64,000 nt of DNA from positions 1,370,501 to 1,434,500 of the forward strand of contig NZ_CP022121.1 of assembly GCF_002224645.1 (NCBI RefSeq). Reading direction: 5' to 3'. The stretch's first letter is position 1; every line of letters starts with the position of its first letter. Shown one piece after another: positions 24,557-33,229 of the stretch. The notes below the pieces were generated by a model that saw nothing but the letters and a program-made list of their open reading frames with translations, was not told the origin of the DNA and did no database searches. The stretch comes from Dehalobacterium formicoaceticum (lineage in GTDB: Bacteria; Bacillota; Dehalobacteriia; Dehalobacteriales; Dehalobacteriaceae). The position numbers were made by a program, and so were the translations under genes.

Positions 24557-27061
24557 ATGAATATTCTCTTACGTTTTATTGTTAAATCCATGCTGGAAAA
24601 AAAATTAAGGACAGCGCTGATCATTTTTGCCGTGACCATTTCTGCATCTTTGTTTTTCGCTTCCTCGTCCATCTCCGACAATCTTATTGAAATCTATATG
24701 CAACGCGTAATGCAGACGTCAGGCAATGCGGAAATCCTCATCAAGCCGGGGGAAGATTCCCCTGCTCCTTTTGTCAATGTAAATGCAGCTGAAAAAGTCA
24801 GAAATCAAACGGAATACATCATTAAAGGGATTGACCGCAGGGTAAATCATCGTCTTGGTCCCAAACAATACGATTCGATGAATTTATGGGGTTTGGATCT
24901 GGAGGATTATAAAAATCTGCATGACCTTGTGATTATCGAAGAGAAAAATCTCAGACCCTTTACCAATAATAAAATCATTATAAGTCAAGCCACGGCGCAA
25001 GCATACCAATTGAAACCGGGGGATGAGATGGAGTTTTTCATCAACGGCGTCAGACGAAAATTTCAGGTAGCGGCCATTGCTGCCCCGGCAGGACTTTTTT
25101 TAAATGAGTCCGGGGCCACATACGGGATTGCACCATTTGACACCGTCAGCCAATATGTAGACACTGGGGGTAAGCCCAATGTGATCTTTGTCAAAGGCAA
25201 GGACCCGGCACAGGTGTCGGCACTAACCCAGGAGTTAGCCAAACATTATCCCAGATATGAGGTAGCCCCTCCCTTTACGGAAAAGCAATTTGCCGCTCAG
25301 GCTGGCGTGATCGCGACCCCGCTAATGTTAGTCACGGTTATGATCAGTTTTATGAGCATTTTTATAATCTACTCCTCCTTTAAAGTTATTACCCTGCAAA
25401 AGATACCCCTTTTGGGCACCTTTCGCAGTGTGGGCGCCAGCAAAAAAGTGGTGCATCAGGTGATGCTTCTGGAAAGCCTGATTTACGGCTTTCTGGGTGG
25501 AATCTTATCTTGTGTTCTGGGTGTCGTGGTTTTATATTTCCTGACGGTGACGGCTATTCCCTCAGAAATGCGGGGTTTGATTCCGGTAACCATGCATGTT
25601 TCTCCTCTGAGGATGTTTTTCACTTTTATATTGGCTAATGTGATCTGTTTTGCCAGCACCCTTTTGCCTATTATGAGGGTAGCCAATATTCCCCTCAAGG
25701 AAATTATTCTGAATCAGGTGTCTTCGCCTGTTAAAAGTAAGCCCAGGAGAATGCTGTTGGGATGGGTGCTGCTCTTTTTATCTATACTCTTACCCTTCGT
25801 GGTGCCCAGCTTTCTGGCTTTACCCGGCACCCTGGCTGCCATGTTTTGCGCTTTTTACGGCATGGTTCAGGTCCTGCCTCAGGTGTTACAGGGCAGCACT
25901 CTGATCCTCGGAAAACCCTTTGCCTTGGTATTTGGTAATATGGGAGGGCTGGCATTAAGAAATCTAAAAGGGGATAAGAGCATCCTGAATAGTGTGACAT
26001 TGATTACCATAGGAATTGCAATTTTATTGATGGTGAATACGGTGAGTGTAAATATGGTCACTGAACTGATCGATACCGTGGGGCGAACTATGATATATGA
26101 CATTAAGGTTTCTTTGCCTCAAATGGGGAAAAACCATGTGAGTGTCATCACCAGAAATCCTAACGTGAGCGAGGTTTATCCTATCTATCAGACCTATGAG
26201 GTGGAAATTGAGGAGTATCAAGATAAAATCAGCATGATTGACGGGGTGAATGGAACAGATTACCGGGAGTATATTCAGGTACGCTATCTGGGGGATCAAC
26301 AAGCTATGTTCCAGAAATTACAGGAGGGACGCAATATCATTCTGACCACTACCTTCCAAAAAAGGCATGGCTTAGTCCCAGGTGACCGGATGGCGCTTCA
26401 TCTGCCCAAGGGTGAAAAGGAATACACCGTAATTGGATTTATGGAAACGATGTTGAATGCGGGAGGTTTTGCTTTAATTGGTGACCGCTATGCCAAAATG
26501 GACTTGGCAGAAAATTATTTTTCCGGAGTTTATGTGAATCTGAAAGCTGGAGGGGATCCGGCGGCAGTGCGGGAAGAACTGAAAAAAGCTCTAAAAGAAG
26601 ACCAACCTGAGGTTGAGACCACGGAGGAATTTAAACTGGCCTTTCAAAAAAGCAACCAGCAGTTGATGAATATGCTGACCGGGTTTACTTTGGTAGCTTT
26701 GCTCATTGGTACGGTGGGGGTAGTGAACAACCTGATGATTAGTTTTATCGAAAGAAAACACAGCATTGCGGTTTTTAAATCTGTAGGAATGAGCAGGAAG
26801 CAGGTCATCATCATGATTTTGGCCGAGGCTCTTTGTCAAGGGCTGATTGGCGGAGGTGCCGGTATCTTGTTAGGGAGTATTTTGGTGGGCACGATGCCTC
26901 TTAGTCTGGAAGTGATGAAGATGGCTATGCCCATGCGCCATATGCCGGATATTTTTCATTGGTATTTAGCAGGAGCTATTCTCATCACGGTGGCCGCTTC
27001 TTTGCTCCCAGCCTTGCAGTCATCAAAATTACAGGTCATACAGGCTGTTAAATATGAATAA
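24557..27061 (+). CDS. ABC exporter permease, FtsX/MacB type with two FtsX domains
   Basis: An 834-residue membrane protein with an N-terminal membrane helix (IFAVTISASLFFASSSI), a large extracellular domain (about 45-245), three helices near 255-380, a second hydrophobic block near 400-460, another soluble domain and a final three-helix FtsX domain (SFIERKHSIAVFKSVGMSRKQVIIM and LITVAASLLPAL). The duplicated layout is that of MacB-like or LolCE-like efflux permeases that move lipopeptides, lipids or antibiotics. The ATPase and adaptor genes follow, giving a complete exporter that probably exports or extracts the cluster product. Confidence 0.88.
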   Translation: MNILLRFIVKSMLEKKLRTALIIFAVTISASLFFASSSISDNLIEIYMQRVMQTSGNAEILIKPGEDSPAPFVNVNAAEKVRNQTEYIIKGIDRRVNHRLGPKQYDSMNLWGLDLEDYKNLHDLVIIEEKNLRPFTNNKIIISQATAQAYQLKPGDEMEFFINGVRRKFQVAAIAAPAGLFLNESGATYGIAPFDTVSQYVDTGGKPNVIFVKGKDPAQVSALTQELAKHYPRYEVAPPFTEKQFAAQAGVIATPLMLVTVMISFMSIFIIYSSFKVITLQKIPLLGTFRSVGASKKVVHQVMLLESLIYGFLGGILSCVLGVVVLYFLTVTAIPSEMRGLIPVTMHVSPLRMFFTFILANVICFASTLLPIMRVANIPLKEIILNQVSSPVKSKPRRMLLGWVLLFLSILLPFVVPSFLALPGTLAAMFCAFYGMVQVLPQVLQGSTLILGKPFALVFGNMGGLALRNLKGDKSILNSVTLITIGIAILLMVNTVSVNMVTELIDTVGRTMIYDIKVSLPQMGKNHVSVITRNPNVSEVYPIYQTYEVEIEEYQDKISMIDGVNGTDYREYIQVRYLGDQQAMFQKLQEGRNIILTTTFQKRHGLVPGDRMALHLPKGEKEYTVIGFMETMLNAGGFALIGDRYAKMDLAENYFSGVYVNLKAGGDPAAVREELKKALKEDQPEVETTEEFKLAFQKSNQQLMNMLTGFTLVALLIGTVGVVNNLMISFIERKHSIAVFKSVGMSRKQVIIMILAEALCQGLIGGGAGILLGSILVGTMPLSLEVMKMAMPMRHMPDIFHWYLAGAILITVAASLLPALQSSKLQVIQAVKYE

Positions 27062-27066
27062 GGAAG

Positions 27067-27789
27067 ATGAAGGAACCAAGTATGAATAAAAATACAGCAC
27101 AACAGATGGGCAGTGAACAGTTAAATATCATTGAAGCCACCGGCGTCTATAAAAGCTATCCCTTAGGGGAAGTCCAGGTAGACGTCTTGATGGACATCAA
27201 TTTAAATATTAAGCAGGGCGGTTTTTACTCGATCATGGGTCCTTCCGGCTCCGGAAAAAGTACTTTGCTGTATTTACTAGGCGGGCTGGACAAACCGACC
27301 AAAGGCAGCATCAGGGTCAAAGGCAAGGAATTGGTTGGAATGGAAGATGAGGAGGAAAGTAAGATGAGAAGGCGGGAGATGGGATTTGTTTTTCAGTTTT
27401 ACAATCTGATCCCTAATTTGAGTGTGGAAGAAAATATTATGCTGCCGATTTTGTTGGATGGGAAGAAAATCAAGGATTATGAAAAGGATTTGCGAGAGAT
27501 TTTAGAGGTTGTGGGCTTGGAGGATAGAGGTAAATTCACGCCTCGGGAATTATCCGGTGGGCAGCAGCAAAGGGTGGCGATTGCCAGAGCATTGATCAAC
27601 CGTCCTGATTTGATCTTGGCGGATGAGCCCATCGGCAATCTGGACAGTAAAACAGGGACAGAAATCATGACGCTTTTTCAAAAAATTAATCTGCAACAAG
27701 GGAAAACCATTATTCAGGTCACTCACTCCCAGGAGGCGGCCGGTTATGGAACCCATCTTATCTCGGTGCGGGATGGACGAATATGTTAA
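27067..27789 (+). CDS. ABC exporter ATPase (LolD/MacB type)
   Basis: A 240-residue ABC ATPase: Walker [11 protein letters not shown]-loop FQFYNLIP, signature LSGGQQQRV and Walker B LILADEP with [12 protein letters not shown] as in LolD/MacB ATPases. It drives the FtsX-type permease at 24557. The start at ATG 27067 and another ATG 15 bases on are both possible; the N-terminal 20 residues are not part of the fold. The stop lies 30 bases before the adaptor start. Confidence 0.93.
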   Translation: MKEPSMNKNTAQQMGSEQLNIIEATGVYKSYPLGEVQVDVLMDINLNIKQGGFYSIMGPSGSGKSTLLYLLGGLDKPTKGSIRVKGKELVGMEDEEESKMRRREMGFVFQFYNLIPNLSVEENIMLPILLDGKKIKDYEKDLREILEVVGLEDRGKFTPRELSGGQQQRVAIARALINRPDLILADEPIGNLDSKTGTEIMTLFQKINLQQGKTIIQVTHSQEAAGYGTHLISVRDGRIC

Positions 27790-27818
27790 TCATTCAAGAT
27801 CAACCAGGTGGTGGAAAA

Positions 27819-28976
27819 ATGAAAAAATGTCTGACAGTTCTCTTATTGATGGTATCTTTAATCGGGACATCATGCAGTAACGGCGATGGGGAAACAGCGG
27901 GTGGTACGGAGGAAACCGTTACCTCGGCAGAACCGGGTATTGAGGTTTTTGGTGAAGTGGTGGTGGAAAATACAAAGGAAATCATGATTGATTTTCCCGC
28001 TGCTGTGGAGGAGATTTATGTAACAGAAGGGCAAACTGTGAGCAAGGGTGATCCCCTGATTCGTCTTAATTTTGAACAGTATCGAAACGAAATTGAACAA
28101 ATGAAAAAAGAAATATCCCTGAGAGCTTTGGAATATCAAAGCAAGGTGGGGGATGTAAGTGCCCGGGAAAAAGAGCTGCAACGGTTGAAGAATGAAAAAA
28201 GCACAAAAAGTGCAGGATTATCAAAGGGCACCGACCCAGAACTAAAGAGGCTGCAGGCGGAATTGGATCGGGCCAAACAAGCCGCAGCAGATGCCAAAAA
28301 TGATTTTGAAATCAATCAGGAGCTTTTTGACGCCGGCGCCTTACCTCAGGTGGAGTTGGACCGATCGAAAAGCGCATATCTGGAACAGACTCAGGTTCAG
28401 GAATCCTGTGTTCAAACCTTGGCAAAGGCAAAAAGCAACTTGGCAGAAGAGCTGAGGATCTTAGACACGACCATAGCCTCATTAGAGACAGAAATATCCC
28501 AGGCCGGAAAGGACAATCAATCCGCCCGGGATCAGCAAAGTCTGAACGAAGAGATGCTAAGGCTGAGGGTTCGGTCCATGGAGGAAAAAATCAGCAAAAG
28601 TTATTTTTCCGGGAATGATATTATATCAGATCTGGATCAGGGTGTGATAGCTCAAATTAATTGCGTGACGGGCAATGTCCTGGGAGAAGGGAATGACACC
28701 AGTATTTTGCGCATCATGGATATGGGCAGTATTCAGGTTGTTGCTGATGTGCCGGAAGAATTTATTGATGAAGTTCAGCTTGGCGCCCAGTGTGAAATTA
28801 CCTCTTACCATGATAAATTAAACACCTTTACAGGTAAAATCAAAAAAATATCAGATTTGGCGCTGCCCCAGGAAGGGGAAAAAATCATTAAGGTATACAT
28901 TGATGTGATGGAAGGGAAAGAAGCACTGAAACCCGGGTTTAGCGTAGATGTTAAATTTCAAGGAGATAAAAGTTAA
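27819..28976 (+). CDS. HlyD/MacA-type membrane-fusion (adaptor) lipoprotein
   Basis: A 385-residue adaptor. N-terminal signal MKKCLTVLLLMVSLIGTSC has a lipoprotein-like Cys at about residue 19 with a slightly unusual lipobox (GTSC). A barrel segment (EEIYVTEGQTVSKGDPLIRL) is followed by a long coiled coil, about residues 75-265 rich in Glu, Lys and Gln, then a second barrel half. This is the layout of MacA/HlyD adaptors that work with MacB-type permeases. Start at ATG 27819 after AGGTGGTGG. In a single-membrane cell such a pair usually exports peptides or glycolipids rather than spanning to an outer membrane. Confidence 0.88.
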   Translation: MKKCLTVLLLMVSLIGTSCSNGDGETAGGTEETVTSAEPGIEVFGEVVVENTKEIMIDFPAAVEEIYVTEGQTVSKGDPLIRLNFEQYRNEIEQMKKEISLRALEYQSKVGDVSAREKELQRLKNEKSTKSAGLSKGTDPELKRLQAELDRAKQAAADAKNDFEINQELFDAGALPQVELDRSKSAYLEQTQVQESCVQTLAKAKSNLAEELRILDTTIASLETEISQAGKDNQSARDQQSLNEEMLRLRVRSMEEKISKSYFSGNDIISDLDQGVIAQINCVTGNVLGEGNDTSILRIMDMGSIQVVADVPEEFIDEVQLGAQCEITSYHDKLNTFTGKIKKISDLALPQEGEKIIKVYIDVMEGKEALKPGFSVDVKFQGDKS

Positions 28977-29109
28977 TAAGCTCCAGCGAAAGTCCGATTG
29001 AGCAGATGGCTCTTTGGTAGGGTGTACCTATCGGGGGTCCATCTGAATTAAGAACTTGGGTCAAAGAAGATAAATTAAAAATTAGCTTAAAGTTAATGTA
29101 GGTGAGAAA

Positions 29110-29853
29110 ATGATGTCAGATGGCATGGTGAAAAAACTCCTATGTTTGGGAGATAGCATTACGAAGGGAATTTTTAGCAGTAATTATCTAAATTTAGCAC
29201 AAGAGATGCTTCAAGAGGCAGATATTAAGATCATCAATGGCGGAGTAAACGGAGATTTATCTTATACACTAAATCAGAGGCTAGAGTCAGCCTTGGAGTA
29301 TGCACCCGATTATATAACTCTTTTAATTGGTACTAATGATATTTTAATCAGCAGTTTTGATAAAATTCGTAACATGGCTGTAAAAGGGAAAAAGCTTAAA
29401 AAAGGTTATGTAACTACAAAGGAGGCCCATATCCGGGAAGTTGCTATGATTCTGTCTCAAATCAAAAAGAAATCTCAGATCAAGGTGGCTCTTTTTTCCA
29501 TTCCTATTTTGGGTGAGGAGATAAATAGTTTGGTAAATCAGCGGATTTTTGATTACAATGAAGGACTCCGTCACTTGGCAGCACAAGAAGATATTGTTTA
29601 CTTGGATTTGTATACCATGCAAAGGAACTATTTGGAGAAAAGTCCACAAATCCCTGGAATTATCGTTAATGAAGATATTTATAATCAGATTTATCTGGCT
29701 TTTATGAAACATTTTTTTCTAAGATGGTCATGGGACAAGATATCCAATCGTAATAAGATGCAGCTTACCATTGAAGGTGTTCATTTGAATTCGGTATCTG
29801 CCGAAATGGCTGCACGATTAATCTATGATTTTATTAATAAGGGAGACGACTAA
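29110..29853 (+). CDS. SGNH/GDSL-type hydrolase
   Basis: A 247-residue SGNH hydrolase: LGDSITKGI with the nucleophile Ser near residue 18, NGGVNGDL (Gly/Asn block), IGTNDI and the catalytic Asp/His region EGVHLN near residue 220. No signal peptide is seen, so it acts in the cytosol. Such enzymes are esterases, thioesterases or acyltransferases. It is translationally coupled to the acyltransferase gene that follows (TAATG). The pair is markedly A+T-richer than the cluster to its left, so it may be a later addition; it may trim or transfer acyl groups of the product. Confidence 0.8.
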   Translation: MMSDGMVKKLLCLGDSITKGIFSSNYLNLAQEMLQEADIKIINGGVNGDLSYTLNQRLESALEYAPDYITLLIGTNDILISSFDKIRNMAVKGKKLKKGYVTTKEAHIREVAMILSQIKKKSQIKVALFSIPILGEEINSLVNQRIFDYNEGLRHLAAQEDIVYLDLYTMQRNYLEKSPQIPGIIVNEDIYNQIYLAFMKHFFLRWSWDKISNRNKMQLTIEGVHLNSVSAEMAARLIYDFINKGDD

Positions 29854-31196
29854 TGACGAATAAAAAGGATATTCAGGCAGGCTATATGGAAAGCGGGTAT
29901 TGGGCTTTCGAAGGGAAGTTAGGCTGTAATACCATGTATTTAATTACCCGTTTTAAGAAAGAGTTGGATTTGAAAATTTTAAAAGAGAGCTTAGAAAATT
30001 TATCCCGGGACTTGCCTCTGCTATCTCGAAGAATGAAAAAAGGTTTTTGGCGGGATCAGTGGCAGGTAATTCCAGATTTTGATATTCAAAAATTGATTTA
30101 CCTCTATGAGGTAGATCTGGAGAATTTTTATGATCAAGCCTATGAAATTTTTATAAAAATGCAGGATAATCATATTACCCTTGAGAAAGAGCCACCGTTG
30201 AAATTAAAAATATTCAGGAACAAAAGCGGAGAAGAAAAACTAGTAGTATTTTGCATTCATCATGCCTTGGCAGACGGCAGGGGATGTTTTCAATTGGTTG
30301 AACTGCTGGGTAAGTATTACCATAGTATTTTGCATCGAATTCCATTTACTCCCCCTAAAAATGAGCGTCGGATGTTAAAATTCGTAACTTCTTTAAATTT
30401 GAAACATGTACTAACGATGTTTATGAGTAGCCTGAAAGGGATATCTCAGACAGTTAAGATGACATCGTTTAAACCTTTGATAAAAAATGAGATAACAAAG
30501 GACGAGGGAAATAGGGAGAATATTGAAAGAATCATTCTGAGCGAGGAAGATCTAAAAATGCTTAAGAATTTCTATCAGGATTATTCCTTTACGGTCAATG
30601 ATATAGTACTGTTGTTAACTTTGAAATTTATGGAACTACATAATCAGGCTTTAGAAAAGCCTTCTGATTATGTAGGGGTGGCTTTAGGGATAGATTTAAG
30701 GAAGTATTTAAAGATGGATTTTTTAAGTATCAGCAACTTCTCTGCCATGGAAATGTTTATTGTTTCTCAAAAAGATCTCGCAGATTTGGGCACTATGAAA
30801 CAAAAATTGCAGGATTTTAAAGAAAAACCCATCGGCCTTGGATTTGTTTTTCAATTTTTTCTAAATAGTATGTTCCCCATTAAGCTTCAAAAGAAGATTC
30901 TTGATAAATGGGCTCGAGATTTTATTATAAAAGGTTCAGAAATTATGGTTCAAACCACCAATGTGGGGAAATTGGATGATTATGTTGTACCATTTGGAGA
31001 TTTAGTGGAGAATATTTCATTCGTTGGCCCTTCTCCCCGATACGGTTTTCCTGAAATCAGTATCTCTGGATACAAGAATACCTTGACTATTTACTTCACC
31101 AAGTATTATGATTCAAATCAAATTAATCTGAAAACAAAAAATGAATGGAATGGCTTTTTAGAGGAAATCCTTCTTTGGAAGAAGAAGGCATCATAA
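29853..31196 (+). CDS. Condensation-fold acyltransferase (WS/DGAT/PapA-like)
   Basis: A 447-residue protein with the motif CIHHALADGRG near residue 140, the HHxxxDG catalytic signature of condensation domains, PapA acyltransferases and wax ester synthases. The later segment EIMVQTTNVGKLDDYV is like the N-x-G/DFG-type region of that fold. It probably transfers an acyl group from a thioester to a hydroxyl or amine. Coupled to the SGNH hydrolase. A modification of the cluster product by acylation is a reasonable inference. The next base on the right is a 110-bp hairpin repeat. Confidence 0.82.
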   Translation: MTNKKDIQAGYMESGYWAFEGKLGCNTMYLITRFKKELDLKILKESLENLSRDLPLLSRRMKKGFWRDQWQVIPDFDIQKLIYLYEVDLENFYDQAYEIFIKMQDNHITLEKEPPLKLKIFRNKSGEEKLVVFCIHHALADGRGCFQLVELLGKYYHSILHRIPFTPPKNERRMLKFVTSLNLKHVLTMFMSSLKGISQTVKMTSFKPLIKNEITKDEGNRENIERIILSEEDLKMLKNFYQDYSFTVNDIVLLLTLKFMELHNQALEKPSDYVGVALGIDLRKYLKMDFLSISNFSAMEMFIVSQKDLADLGTMKQKLQDFKEKPIGLGFVFQFFLNSMFPIKLQKKILDKWARDFIIKGSEIMVQTTNVGKLDDYVVPFGDLVENISFVGPSPRYGFPEISISGYKNTLTIYFTKYYDSNQINLKTKNEWNGFLEEILLWKKKAS

Positions 31197-31213
31197 CCTA
31201 CTGCTTCTTGATC

Positions 31214-31323
31214 AAATTCCAAGACTCCCACTTCTATAAGTGGGAGCTCCTATTTTCACTTCAGGTGGGGTAGATTCCCCATCAGAAGCCCCGATGTTCA
31301 GCTTTAGCTGAACGAGTTCACTT
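31214..31323. repeat. 110-bp multi-hairpin repeat, copy 1
   Basis: Near-identical to 49079-49187 (about six changes). It contains a perfect 9-bp stem CTCCCACTT at 31225 with AAGTGGGAG at 31238, a GGGG/CCCC hairpin in the middle and a perfect 7-bp stem GTTCAGC at 31296 with GCTGAAC at 31307. It overlaps the last codons and stop of the minus-strand moeA-type gene. The hairpin arrangement resembles ends of IS200/IS605-type elements, so it may be a non-autonomous relic; an intergenic repeat family with a terminator role is the alternative. Confidence 0.85.
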
Positions 31324-33229
31324 CTCCGATTTCATCTAATTTATAACCTCCAAGCTGGTGGAGAGCAGCTTTAAACTCCGGAGACTGAAGGGTACGGATA
31401 AATTCCTTGATCATATCCAAGCGCAAATACCTGGTAGGAATAGCAAAATCATAGGATTCCTCAGCAAGGGGAATGAAGTCTAAACCCATAGCCCGAGCCG
31501 CGGATAATACACCCATACCCAAATCCGCCGAATTCGATGAGATGGCGGCTGCTACTGCCATATGGGTGGTCATTTCCCGATCATAGCCGCTGATTTCCCC
31601 GGGATTAATACCTAAACCTTTTAATTGATAATCTACCAATAATCTCGTTCCGGCTCCTTTCTGCCGATTGACAAATTGAAGATCTTTTTCCTTAATATCG
31701 TTAAATCCCCGGATTCCTTTAGGGTTACCTTGCTTGACCATAAATCCTTGAATTCTTTTAACCCCTTTGATCAGTGACATATCCATATCCCCAAGATAGC
31801 GTTTGATATAGCTTACATTATAACTTCCGTCCCTTTCATCCAGTAAATGAATAGGAGCCAAATGTGCTTCTCCTCTTTTTAAAGCCATAATCCCCCCTAG
31901 ACTGCCCACATGAGCAGAGGCTAAAAAATAAGGGGAATTTACCTCTTGCATAAGATTTACGATGATATCCAATAAAAGATCATGGCTCCCGATAGACACA
32001 ATGGTGTGATCAATTTCATCCATAGATTTTAGGAGCTCAATTTGAACCTGCTCTCCTCCTTCCACTCCTTCGCTTTCCTGGGGGATCACCAATATCCCGT
32101 CAGCTCTCACCAGAGACATAGTCATTCCTGCTCCTCTGTTTAATGGTGTGGCAATAAGTTTATGATCCACCTTTCCTAATTTCATGCGTACATATTCTCG
32201 ATTTTGAAGGGATGAGACAATTCTTTTCGAGACTACAGCTTCTACCAAAGGTCTTTCTTTCGGCCTTTGACCTTGAAAGGCTTTAATCAGAGGACTGGCA
32301 AAGGTTTCGAAGGCAAAGAAGGCGGATACCGGATAGCCGGGAATACCAATAATAGGTTTTCCCTCAATGATGCCCAGGATGGTGGGCTTTCCCGGCTTCG
32401 CAGCAATTCCATGAACCAGCACCTCTCCCAGTTCCCTGATCAAGTTGACGGTATAATCTTCGGATCCTGCAGAGGAACCGGCATTAACAATCAAGATGTC
32501 GTTTTCCTGAACAGCTAGGGATATTTTTTCTTTCAAAAGCTGATAATCATCGGCTACCGGCTGATAACGGCAGGGAATTCCCCCCAATTGACGCGTCATT
32601 CCGGCAAAAACCCAGGAATTAGATTCAATGATGCTGTCGACCTTCATAGGTGCTCCCGGTTCTATGATTTCTGATCCTGTAGGAATAAGTCCGATTCTTG
32701 GTTGCTGATAAACATTTATCTCCGTAATACCACCGCTTAGCAAGGCACCTAAATCTACCGGTCTGATCTCATGGTTGGCAGTAATAATCAGCTCCCTGGC
32801 CACGATATCTTCACCAATGGGTCTGATATGCTGCCAAGGAGCCGCCCCTTTGATAATTTCAAAGGTATTTTCGTCAATTTCCACCAGATCTTCAATCATG
32901 ATAACTGCATTAAAGGGTTCACAGATGGGATCTCCCGTATCCAAAAAAACAAAATTTTCATTCAGTTTCAGCTGAATAGGGTTTCCCTCTGAAGCCCCGA
33001 AAGTATCTTTTGCTCTGACAGCAATGCCATCCATGGCTGAGGCATTGTAATTTGGCGAAGAATATTTGGCAAAAACCGGTTCTGATGTGATCCGCCCTAA
33101 AGAATTCACAGTGTTGATGACTTCCTTTTTTAAGTCTTTTATGTCGGGTGCGGCCCTATCCATAAAAAGCTCAAGGGCTTTATCCACTTCTAAATTGGAG
33201 AGATATACATTTCTTTCATGGATTTTCAA
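31304..33229 (-). CDS. MoeA-type molybdopterin protein fused to a periplasmic-binding-like domain
   Basis: A 641-residue protein. Residues 1 to about 405 are MoeA: GSSAGSEDYTVNLI, HGIAAKPGKPTILG and GIPGYPVSAF. From about residue 415 (SIGSHDLLLDII) to the end is a substrate-binding-protein-like domain (QKGAGTRLLVDYQL and NSADLGMGVLSAARAMGLDF), as in MoeA fusions of clostridia and archaea where this domain may sense or hold molybdate or tungstate. MoeA inserts the metal into molybdopterin. The gene overlaps the upstream moeA by four bases (ATGA). Its last codons and stop lie inside the 110-bp repeat, so the C-terminus (NSFS) derives from the repeat. Confidence 0.9.
   Translation of the reverse strand: MKIHERNVYLSNLEVDKALELFMDRAAPDIKDLKKEVINTVNSLGRITSEPVFAKYSSPNYNASAMDGIAVRAKDTFGASEGNPIQLKLNENFVFLDTGDPICEPFNAVIMIEDLVEIDENTFEIIKGAAPWQHIRPIGEDIVARELIITANHEIRPVDLGALLSGGITEINVYQQPRIGLIPTGSEIIEPGAPMKVDSIIESNSWVFAGMTRQLGGIPCRYQPVADDYQLLKEKISLAVQENDILIVNAGSSAGSEDYTVNLIRELGEVLVHGIAAKPGKPTILGIIEGKPIIGIPGYPVSAFFAFETFASPLIKAFQGQRPKERPLVEAVVSKRIVSSLQNREYVRMKLGKVDHKLIATPLNRGAGMTMSLVRADGILVIPQESEGVEGGEQVQIELLKSMDEIDHTIVSIGSHDLLLDIIVNLMQEVNSPYFLASAHVGSLGGIMALKRGEAHLAPIHLLDERDGSYNVSYIKRYLGDMDMSLIKGVKRIQGFMVKQGNPKGIRGFNDIKEKDLQFVNRQKGAGTRLLVDYQLKGLGINPGEISGYDREMTTHMAVAAAISSNSADLGMGVLSAARAMGLDFIPLAEESYDFAIPTRYLRLDMIKEFIRTLQSPEFKAALHQLGGYKLDEIGEVNSFS

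Noticed and set aside
2224-28976. Ladderane-type lipid cluster
   Set aside because: Radical SAM proteins with FabF and ACP bring it to mind, but deoxysugar, glycosyltransferase and PIG-L genes and AOR do not fit, and no phytoene-desaturase-like genes are present.
28977-29109. Possible riboswitch before the SGNH hydrolase
   Set aside because: A 7-bp stem CAGATGG / CCATCTG is present, but no known class is recognised and the stem alone is weak evidence.
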